Assembly (NCBI GenBank): GCA_963682025.1
Contig: OY821519.1
Location: 110,859,764-110,923,763, forward strand
DNA from: Cordilura impudica
Lineage: Eukaryota; Arthropoda; Insecta; Diptera; Scathophagidae
Direction of reading: 5' to 3'
Length of the DNA: 64,000 bases
Under the pieces are notes generated by a model. The model searched no databases. It saw nothing but the letters and a program-made list of their open reading frames with translations, and had not been told where the DNA came from. Each line of letters begins with the position of its first letter. The first letter of the stretch is position 1. The position numbers and the translations under genes were made by a program. Of this stretch, positions 55,444 to 64,000 are shown in pieces.

Positions 55444-56269
55444 CAAAAACCTAAGCGCAACAGAAAGCGGGAAAATTTCCTCAAAATTTGACCAAAACCG
55501 AGTAAATTGGACAAATTAAATTCCAAAATCAATTAAAAAAAAATCTCGAGAAAACAAACTAATCGGGGATCCTAGAAAATAAATCGAAAATACAAAAAAT
55601 TCGGCGAATAGATTTGAAATGTAAAACATTGATGTCGTAAATAACCTCGCCTTTACTCTAGTTAAGAGCGCAACAACTTTGAGATCACAACAGACTTTCC
55701 ATTTGTTCTGGTTGCAATTTATGGCATCTAAATTTATTTGCATGTATTCGTAGGTCTCCCGGATTGAGGTACATGTTTCCAATATGTAAAAGTATGACCT
55801 TTAGACTCGATGCAGACGAGTCAATAAAAAGTCTCCACTTATCTGGGACATGCGGTTGTCCAATTTCTGTAAACAGTGCATCAATGTTCTGACAATAGCA
55901 AGGTTTTAATTCAGAATTTTCGTGCATAATGAAATATTTATTAAATGGATTCGAGCTATAATTTTGAAATCTTCAGATACTAAATTTCATTCTTTTAAAC
56001 AGGAACCTATTAATTTCGGCATCTTTTTCGAATGCCAATATTGCGCATCAAATCATTAAAATCAACTTGTGCAGCTCACTAGCTGCAGGTAAAAATTCCG
56101 ATGAAGACGGTTCTCTGGTCGATTGTACTTCAATTGGAATTTCATTGTGTGTGAAGATTTTTTCAAAAACGACTTAGAAATATTAGGTCAATGCAACAAT
56201 TTCAGTTGTCACTTTATTTTCAAAAAGCACATTAGTTTAATTTAAAACAGCATGCTTTCACTAAATCCA

Positions 56270-59200
56270 CTAAGTGATATACTAATTTTTTTTAATCCTT
56301 ATTTAAGTTAATACTACGACTAGTCTATAAAGACTAACTAGCAGTTTAGTTCTAATTTCAATATTTAATAAGGGTTACAGATATATGACTTTAAAAATAA
56401 ACTCAATCCGGGTTGAAACGACCCATAAAGTCATGGGGTTTGTAGCGATAAAACCTTCTTGCTAGATCCTCAGTATTAAGTAAATCGGTACTTTCGTTAT
56501 TGAGATGACTCCGAAGCGTAAGTCTATGAGCCTCAGCATTATGCCTTATTTCTTCATTTATGGTGCTTATTTTTAAGTCACGATGAATATCAGCATTTCT
56601 AACGTACCATGGGGCATTAACAATATTCCTTAAAACCTTATTTTGGAATTTTTGTATTTGTTGTATGATAGATTTTTTTGCACATCCCCAGACTTGGATT
56701 CCATAGGTCCAGATTGGTTGCAGCAGCTGCGTGTACAGCATAATTTTGCTGTGTATAGAGAGTTTGGAGTTTCCACCTATAAGCCAACTCATTTTTCAGT
56801 ACTTTATCTCCAGTTCGTCTTTTTATAACCTATACCACTATGTGGTTTGCGTATAATGACTTTGAATCTTTTTCTGAGTCGATTTTTCGGCGTCCGTCAT
56901 AAAAATGACCCCTATAAAATCGACATAAATTGCCATAAAATCCAAATTATCATATAGAACTCAGTCAAATTGGGTTTGTATGTGTCTATTATATCTATTA
57001 ATTAGTAGTCCAAAAATAATGCCTATAAGACAATTCTTAGTCGTAGGCCCCATATAGAGCTGCTTCCCGATCTTCACTTAAATGTATTAAAAAGCCAAAA
57101 ATATTGCACAGATTTTTGTCAAATTTAGTTTGTGTATATTTTTTAACAATATAAGTGACTTAACCAAATATGGTAAGGAGGGGTCCATTTTTCTACCTAG
57201 TCCCCATATAAATATAGCATCCGATACGAACTTTTTCGTATCTGCAGCCAAAAAAATTAATAACAATGCCACTCAAATTTGGTTTATGCTTATTTTCTAT
57301 ATCGAATTAGTTGGACCGAAAGATAGGGTCTCTAAACCATGGTATAGGGTATCGTAATGTCGGTCTAGACCGACTATAATTTTCTTACTTGTTTCTTTTT
57401 GACGTGTACCTTCCAGTTCAGTATTGCATCTAATGTCATACCAAGATATTTGGCAGAGTTTACAAATAGAACTTGTATATTGTCAATAACAAGTGGTATG
57501 TAATTTGTTTTGTTTGTGTGTGAAGTTAATGTGTGATGATTTCGAGCTTTCTGTCCACAGTTGAACCTCATCTAAAGCTGTCTGTAGTTGTTCGGTTGCA
57601 ATTTAGTTGTTCCGTGCTGTTGATAATATGACAGTGTCATGAGCAAAAGTACCGACCACACAATTACCATATACTGGCATATCATATGAATATAAAAGGT
57701 ACAAAATAGGGCCTGTGGTACACCTGATTTGATCGGTTGAAGATTGGAATACTCATCGTCATGCTTTACTCGAAAGAATCTGTTTCTCAAATATGATTCC
57801 AAAAGTTTACTATATTGTTTAGGCAGCAACATATCTTACTTGTAAATAAGTCCATCATGCCACACACCATTGAATGCTTTTACAACATCTAAGAAAATGG
57901 CTGAACATACCTCTTACTTTTCTAGGGCAATTTCTATAAAATGGTTTATTCTATGTTTTTATTCAATTGTTGAGTGTTTCTCGTGAAATCAAATTGGTGA
58001 CAAGGTATCAGTCCTTTATTAATAATTAAAGATTTTAATCTTTTACTAATTAATATCTCGAACAGTTTACCTATTATTGGCAGTAACGTAATTGCCTATA
58101 GGAGCTAACTTCATCTGGATTTTTTCCTGGTTTCCATATCATAATGATTTCAGCTACCTTCCATATACTTGGAAAATGGCTCATCTTTATAGCTTTATTA
58201 AAAATTATTGATAGTTTGGAAACTGCTTTATGTGGTAAGTTTAAGAGGTCAGCTGTTATTAAGTCATATCCAGGTAACTTCTTAGACCTAAGTGGTTTGA
58301 TTTATTTCTTTTAATTCAGTGAGGGTTACTGTTGTAATATTTTCGCAGTCGTTATTTATTGACACACCTATTGTTTGCTTATTTGAGAGATCGTTACTAA
58401 AAACGGTGCTTAAGTATTCTGCAAATAAGTTAACCTTCTGAATATTCGTTCTCGCCCATGTTCCATCGTTTTGCCTCAGAGCTGATTTTATCTGAGTTGG
58501 TTGTTTAAGTTGCTTTGTAGCCTTCCATAGTGAGTAGTCGGTTTTATTGCCATATGTTAGGTTTAAATTTTTGTATTTGCCTTTTCAGATTTTGAGTAGC
58601 ATTGTTTAGCACAGTTTTATCATGAGGACATCTAGACTTTTGCCCGTTTTTCGTACCTTTCGCTTGACCAGTATTAGTTCACGAATTTTTGGAGGATATG
58701 ATGTTTGATTTTGAAAAACTTTAATTGCGGGAGAGCAACTCCATGCCGCTTGTTAAATTTCAGATACAAAATATTGAACTTCTCTTTCTAGGTCTTCCAC
58801 AGTAAGTATTTGTGATTAGATGTTTATTTTTTCATTTATTAATGATTTATATAAAATCCAATCAGTATGCTTGTTTGATAATCTAGGGTTCAGAGTTTTT
58901 CTATGAACATGGCACTAATACGTCAGATACATATATCGGCGAATGATCAGAACTCAAATTATACCCTGCTTTTATTTCCAAAGGCAGTTTAGCTATTTTT
59001 CTTGTCATAAAGAAATCAATTAAATCTGGACGTTTATTTATATCCGTTGGCCAATAAGTAGTAGAGCCTCTTGAAATGCATTCACTACCTGTATTTTGTA
59101 GGGCTTCATATAGTCGTCTACCTTTTGCAGTATATAAACATGATCCCCAAAATAGATGCTTGTCATTCAAGTCACCTCCCATTATGAATTTATATTTATG

Positions 59201-59330
59201 TTTGTTAATTAGCTCCATATACAGTTCGGTTGTAATTGTATGTCTGGGAGGACTGTAAACCGAGGTAAATGTTGTGTATGATTTGGTTGTTGTTACTGTT
59301 ATGTTGTAGCTTGAAATTCATCTGAACATA
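56270..59330 (-). pseudogene. Jockey-like LINE, minus strand, split by family A copy A10
   Basis: Minus strand from about 59330: endonuclease VYSPPRHTITTELYMELINK, KFIMGGDLNDKHLFWGS, TYWPTDINKRPDLIDFFMTR and YNLSSDHSPIYVSDV (S-D-H-x-P intact). RT pieces at about 58280-57570: KLPGYDLITADLLNLPHKAV, MSHFPSIWKVAEIIMIWKPG, FLDVVKAFNGVWHDGLIYK, KQYSKLLESYLRNRFFRVKH, IKSGVPQ; the Y-A-D-D box has decayed (F-A-H-D). After AKYLGMTLDAILNWKVHVKK (57420) the frame is cut by A10 (56827-57394) and resumes as DELEIKY, stop, KMSWLIGGNSKLSIHSKIML, LQPIWTYGIQVWGCA and WYVRNADIHRDLKI (56790-56403). 3' end near 56270. Confidence 0.85.
56827..57394 (-). repeat. Family A copy A10, inserted in the Jockey LINE
   Basis: Minus-oriented from TATACCACTATGTGG to TTTTCTTACTTGTTT, with the palindrome GTCGGTCTAGACCGAC at about 57359. 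The GTCC tract and neighbouring block are deleted near 56895. AAAAAGA occurs on both sides on the minus strand, a possible short target duplication. Confidence 0.85.
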
Positions 59331-60429
59331 TGTGCTATGCTTAATAATGATCTATGTTTGATCTCACTAAGATTGCACTTCCCCCAAGTATGCTAATTGA
59401 TCAAGTGTGCACGTGTTAATATTTTCTAATAAACAAGTTGATATTTCCGTTATGTTTTCTAAAAAAAATATTATGAATTTTTGAATGGTATTTTTTTAGT
59501 TACCCCATTTACATTATTCCGTTACTCACATTTTTCGCGAAAATACGAATTGATCTAGAAAAACTGGGAGACAGGGGTGTTTTATGTTACGACTGGATTT
59601 CGAATATATAGGTCCTCTTCATGTGTGCAAAAGTGTGTAGAGCAGTGTAACCACAGCTGTAGCTAAAAGTTACTCCTATATGATGTTCAGATATGAGAGG
59701 TGCACTTTATGAAATTTAGCCAACTATATTAGATTAAATACGAAGAGAAATAGATTATTTATATACTTTTTTTTAACAAAAAAAAAGAAAAAATAAATAA
59801 ATAATGTTGATTGTGAATATTTTATAATTTGTCTTCTTTATATATTAACCTATTTTTACCGTTTTGTCGTTAAATTTAAGATACATTTGGGACAATTTAT
59901 CATGAAGTTAAAGACCAAAAAGAAAAACAATATTCATGTGCATATTTCCTTTTCCAGAATATTATTTAAACGTTATACTATTTATAAGCAGTTATTTTGG
60001 AGTTTAATGGAGTACATTGAAATATGACGGTGTTTTCAGTGGTTTAATATGAAATTTAATTATTTTTAGTACAAAAATAATAGGCTTTAATTCATTTTTA
60101 AAGATATTTTTGCTCAGCGGAATCCAATCTTTAAATATAGGACTTTTTCACATTGCTACCTTTATCAGTGATTCTAGTTTGGGAATGCACAGCTGAAATT
60201 GTTTACTTTATGTAATAAGCACTCAAAAACATTTCAAACCCTTTTCTTTTTACAATAATATTGTAAAAGAGGAGATAAGTTTGCTATCGTGTCATATTTT
60301 TTTTAAAATATATTTAAAAGAAACGTTTAAAAAATAATATGAAGATGGAAGAATTTTAAAACACCCGAATTACAAGTTGTTTTTAATAATTTTAGAAAAG
60401 AGGTTCAGATAAGTATAAACATAGCAAAG
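59331..60429. other. Spacer between two LINEs
   Basis: AT-rich, no gene recognised; may hold decayed 5' parts of the flanking LINEs. Confidence 0.35.
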
Positions 60430-60739
60430 TTTATGCTCAATCAATAAAATTTACGTCTGCGATTGCAAGTCGAGAGAAATTCCTGCAATTGGTAAAGGCA
60501 AATAAAATATGACTACCGTTGACAATGATATTGACGTAAACATTCTGAATAATACTTTTATGAAAATTATTACACAGTGCCTTCGAATACCTTTTTCTCT
60601 TTTCGTTGTGTGGAACCATCAGAAGTATTAACTAGCTTATTGGCTGTTAAATCTAACGCTGTCGGCATAGACGAAATGAACCCCCGTTTTTTGAAAGCTC
60701 TGATTCCAAACCTTTTGCGTTCCGCTTTTATTCATAACA

Positions 60740-61139
60740 CTAGACGTAACCCGGTGTGCTTCGCTACACCCTCCCCCTTCCCCACCTTCCGAATTGTTAT
60801 GAAAGGGCTCACGCAAAGTCCCAAGGATCTCACTAATACAGTAATTCAGAGATATCACATTTAATATTAAGTGTGGGGGTACCACGCGCATTTGTCTAAT
60901 CCCGCCCATTTTTTTGTCTGACTACTCACGTTAATAATAGATAACCTGAGACAAATTTGCAAAGCTTTCTCTATCATAGTACTTAATATATATGATATTA
61001 AAATTAAAGCCTGTAGCACTCCCATATCCGCAGTAAGACTATGTGAAAATTTCAGGAAGATCAGATGAGTAGTTACGGAGATTACCTCGTACAAACAAAC
61101 AATCAAACAAATATTACCTCTTTATTATGTTAGTATAGA
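60740..61139 (-). mobile_element. Helitron D1, short non-autonomous copy
   Basis: 3' end on the minus strand: hairpin GGTGTAGCGAAGCACACC, GGGTTACGT, CTAG|T. 5' end TCTATACTAACATAATAAAG at 61139. Host bases are A (60739) and T (61140). 400 bases with (CAAA)n and the block CAGGAAGATCAGATGAGTAG also seen in D2 and D5. Inserted in the LINE. Confidence 0.8.
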
Positions 61140-61164
61140 TTATTAGTAAAGATTTTTTTTATTT

Positions 61165-61295
61165 CAATGCTTGCTGATGCTGATATACAATGTTTTTTGT
61201 TTTTCATCCGGTACAACAATTATCAGATTTTTCGGCGTTCCTACCCTGGAGCAAGGTACATGTAGCTGCCCATGAGCAGAAGACGGATTATACAT
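61165..61295 (-). pseudogene. Helitron helicase C-terminus scrap in D2
   Basis: Minus frame SAHGQLHVPCSRVGTPKNLI then IVVPDEKQKTLYISISKH and a stop. Matches Helitron helicase motif VI (H-G-Q-L-Y-V-A-C-S-R-V-G) and the following N-L-F-V-x-x-P-x-x-K segment. Better kept than the D3 copy. Confidence 0.8.
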
Positions 61296-61548
61296 ATTAG
61301 ATCTGGCAACACTTAACTATTGGCCTTGAACTTAGAATATCATTTGGCAATTTTTCTTTTTACCGATTTTTGATTTTGCCCATTTTTTATTTCCAAAATT
61401 TTTTTTTTGGGCGATTTTTATTTTTCGCGATTTTTGGGTTTGGCGATTTTTGATTTTGGCGATATATTTGCCACGACAAATCACATTGATGACTAATGAA
61501 CTTGTCAAAAAACCATCGCTTTCGTACTGCTTCATATTTTTTACATAG

Positions 61549-62420
61549 GAGGTGCCACGCCCTCTAATCCCATCCCGCCCAATTTTTATTGGAATACTCA
61601 CATTAATATCTGATGTACTCATGCAAAATGTCGAGTCTTTCCCTTTTATAGTACACCAGTTATATGATATTAGATATCTACTTTGCATGGGCGGTGCTAC
61701 GCCCACTGCTCCGATCACGCCCGTTTTCTTGTTCAACTAATCACACAAAGAACCTATGGGCTCACGCAAAGCCACAAAGGTCTCTCTTTTACAGTACTCC
61801 AGTTATATGACATTAAATAGTTACTTTGCATGGGGAGTGCCACGCCCATTGGTGTGAACCCGCCAATTTTTGTTCGACTACTCATACTAAGATCTGATAG
61901 GCTCGTCCAAAGTGTCAAAGATTCCTTTTTTAGCACACCAGTTATATGATATCATATATTTACTTTGTATGGGCGGTGCCACGCCCACTGCTCCGATCAC
62001 GCCCATTTTTTGTCTAACTAATCAAATGAATAACTTATGGGCTCACACAAAGTCCCAAGACTCTCACTATTACAGTACTCCAGATATATGGCTTTTTATA
62101 TTTACTTTGTATGGCAGGTGCCACGCCTATTGGTCCGATACTGCCCATTTTGCATCCTACTACTCACATTAATAATAGGTGAAATCAGAAAAATTTGAAA
62201 AGCTCTCTCTATCACATTACTCGAGATATATAATATTGAACTATTACTTGTATGGGAGGTATCACGCCCACTTATCCGATCCCGCCCATTTCCGGAGTGG
62301 CTACTAATATTAACAATAGGTGACCTCACACAAATTTGCAAAGCTCTCCCTATCATAGTACTCAATATATGTATACGATATTAAAAATTTACTTTGTGTG
62401 GGAGGTGCCACGCCCACCAA
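61549..62420 (+). repeat. Tandem repeat in D2, seven units of about 140 bases
   Basis: Units begin GGGCGGTGCCACGCCCA or a variant at about 61549, 61689, 61831, 61971, 62114, 62259 and 62400, with TTATATGATATTA and TTTACTTTGTATG before the next start. Units with CTGCTCCGATCACGCCC alternate with others lacking it, hinting at a two-unit higher order. Two further units occur in D3 at 29217-29400. Confidence 0.85.
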
Positions 62421-64000
62421 AAATATTTAAAAAATTATAGCCTATAGCACTTCCCATATCCGCAGTAAGACTCTGTGAAAATTTCAGGAAGATCAGATGG
62501 GTTGTTACGGAGATTACCTCCTACAAACAAACAAACAAACAAACAAACAAACAAACAAACACACATTACCTCTTTATATATTAGTATAGATTAGTATAGA
62601 TAACATACTTGTTTAATACGATTCTCACGAAATCAATCTTCCCTGAAAAATATTAACAAGCAAGAATGCTGCCAATTCCTGAGATTAACAAGGCATATAG
62701 TCCTATCGCAATACTGCCTTTATTATCTAAAACTCTAGAGAAGTTAATGCAGACACAGATAAATGATTATTTGAAGCAACAAGGTATATTATCCGAAAGA
62801 GAGTCTGGTTTTCGACAAGGTAGAGGTTGTATCACAGCACTTCTTGATGTGGTGGAAGATCTGAGGTCCAAACTAGATGATAACATGGTACCTTTTTTAG
62901 TATTGTTAGATCACAGCAAATGTTTTGATACAGTAAATCATGCAATGCTGCTAACTAAGTTTGAAAAACTCTTCAACTTTTTCACTAATGCAAATTTAGA
63001 TAATTAAATCTTACCTCATAACCGCCAACAGACTGTAACATTTAATAACAAAACTTTTGGCTTTGTTCAAATTAATAGGGGAGTACCGCAAGGATCTATC
63101 CTCGGGCACCCTAAAATTTTGTATGTAAATATATAAATGATCCTCCGGATATTTCGAAACATTACCATATCCACATGTTATATATATGTATGTACTATTA
63201 TCAATGTGGATCTTGAAAACATTCAGAAATGGGCAGTTAATAGTGGACTTTGCCTAGAACCTGCGAAATTAAAATGTATTTTAATATTTAAAAGTAATAG
63301 TAATATTATTTTAAAAATTAACAAAAATTAAATTGCTTTCGTTCAATGTCAACAAACCTTGATACAACCTTCAACTCGCAACTTTCCTGGAAAACTCGTA
63401 TCAACATAGTGGCAGGGAAACTGCATGGCATGTTACGAAATTTCTGGGCTGTGCAATCATCAATACCCCTTGGAATAAGAATGCTCCTTGTAAAAACGTA
63501 CATAATATAAGTTCTAACATATGGTTGTGAAATATTTGCAAACTGTGACAGTTCTGACAGTTGTCTATAACAACATAGCAAGATATGTTTTTGATCGTCG
63601 CCGAAATAGCAGTATTTCGTCGTTTTCTTGTCAGATGTACAATATGAAGCTACAGGATTTAATGAAATACAAAAGCCTTTAAATGATGCATAAAATTATT
63701 AATACTAGGGAACTTATCTAGTAAAATAAGGTTTGCTAAATTTAGAAGAGGAAAGAAATTAGTACAATCTAGACTTCAAATTCTATTGTCGGAAAGGCAA
63801 TTTTGCATTTATTCTTCCTCTTTGGAACGACTTACGATTTACTATTCAATTGGAAAGCAACACTTCTCATATTAATAACACTGTTCTGCAAGAAAATCGG
63901 CCCCGGCATTGTTCCTGCTGATTCCTATATAAAATGACCTCCTGAATCCCAATATCATACCACTTTTCTCCATTACATACCGTTTTCGCGGGACCCCGCA

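Larger units (their letters stand above)
54310..56130 (-). pseudogene. Second relic of the long-TIR transposase family
   Basis: Minus strand, N to C: IEVQSTREPSSSEFLPAASE (about 56130), KPCYCQNIDALFTEIG then DKWRLFIDSSASSLKVILLH (55900-55790), RETYEYMQINLDAINCNQNK and WKVCCDLKVVALL (55770-55660). After a 0.5-kb foreign insert come DHIPLVKSSDVIIPALHIKL (54910) and finally NEHGERFHQEITVMD and RMLSEYC (54475-54380). The same order is seen in the gene at 38980-40648 (F-I-D-G-S, D-L-K, P-L-V-K-x-x-D-V-I, L-H-x-K-L, E-x-G-E-x-F-H-Q-E). The C-x-x-C region is lost. More decayed; no TIRs located. Confidence 0.75.
61143..62590 (-). mobile_element. Helitron D2 with helicase scrap and seven tandem units
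   Basis: 5' end on the minus strand TCTATACTAATATATAAAGA at 62590, host T at 62591. The 3' end is probably ..CTTTACTAA|T at 61143 (CTRR type, but without a clear hairpin, so possibly truncated). Holds a helicase C-terminal scrap, the tandem repeat 61549-62420 and a (CAAA)n run (62522-62560). The word TTAGTATAGA just after 62590 is another Helitron 5' terminus, as in D3/D5. Confidence 0.7.
60430..63900 (+). pseudogene. Jockey/CR1-like LINE, split by Helitrons D1 and D2
   Basis: The left part (60430-60739) has a linker like VDNDIDVNILNNTFMKIITQ, then FFSFRCVEPSEVLTSLLAVK and NAVGIDEMNPRFLKALIPNL, the start of the RT. The right part resumes at 62601: FNTILTKSIFPEKY, stop, ARMLPIPEINKA, SPIAILPLLSKTLEKLMQTQ, GFRQGRGCITALLDVVEDLR and VPFLVLLDHSKCFDTVNHAM (62890). 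After 63010 it is broken: GVPQGSILG-type word near 63080, then DVDLENIQKWAVNSGLCLEP and a C-terminal tail FRRGKKLVQSRLQILLSERQ (about 63740). Many lesions. The tail style is shared with the fragment at 22.0-22.5 kb. Confidence 0.8.

Noticed and set aside
61332..61736. 134-codon minus-strand frame in Helitron D2
   Set aside because: Made of repeat units (GGCGATTTTTGATTTT and GGTGCCACGCC) read in one frame; no protein family.

Overview
The window reads as intergenic DNA of a large, AT-rich fly genome, most likely a brachyceran (calyptrate-type) fly. The reasons are strong A+T bias, very short introns (53 to 66 bases), and a transposon community of Jockey-, R1- and CR1-like LINEs, Helitrons, a rosa-like mariner, piggyBac, Transib and short dispersed fly-type repeats with GGAC tracts. 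I see no rRNA, tRNA or CRISPR. Only one gene looks intact: a two-exon Myb/SANT-like (zeste-type) DNA-binding protein on the minus strand at 1-773, running off the left edge. Almost everything else is transposon, mostly broken and nested, so the window is best read as layers of insertion.

Region by region. 1-5.2 kb: Myb/SANT gene, A-rich repeat, a LINE tail and a decayed R1-like LINE. 5.3-9 kb: copies of a dispersed repeat I call family A, one inserted in another. 9.1-10.9 kb: a foldback-like element derived from family G. 12.5-17.3 kb: a family A copy in a simple-repeat array, then an older A copy split by a Transib element, itself split by a 5'-truncated LINE. 18.1-22.9 kb: a 4.7-kb array of near-palindromic units, invaded by two inverted-repeat elements and a LINE, and partly duplicated. 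24.6-34.2 kb: another A copy, a five-unit tandem repeat, then Helitrons (D3 holding D4 and D5; D6 holding a family B/G element). 34.2-36.5 kb: rosa-like mariner, LINE scraps, an inverted repeat. 37.8-41.2 kb: a DNA transposon with about 370-base terminal inverted repeats and a three-exon transposase-like gene. 41.2-49.2 kb: MITE-like elements, then a near full-length Transib with termini like V(D)J recombination signals. 50.8-53.5 kb: piggyBac-like relic. 54.3-59.3 kb: a second relic of the 37.8-kb transposase family holding a Ty3/gypsy scrap, and a minus-strand Jockey LINE split by family A. 60.4-64 kb: a plus-strand LINE split by two Helitrons.

The most notable material is the pair of Transib (RAG1-like) elements at 13,641-17,170 and 44,233-47,822. 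Both begin and end with CACAGTG, have an A-rich nonamer-like block 21 to 23 bases inside, sit in 5-base GC-rich near-duplications, and encode recognisable RAG1/Transib segments. Also notable are the long-TIR element at 37.8-41.2 kb, the family G transposase-like gene with its foldback derivative, and family A repeats with conserved hairpins. All family names rest on motif recognition by eye; no database search was run.
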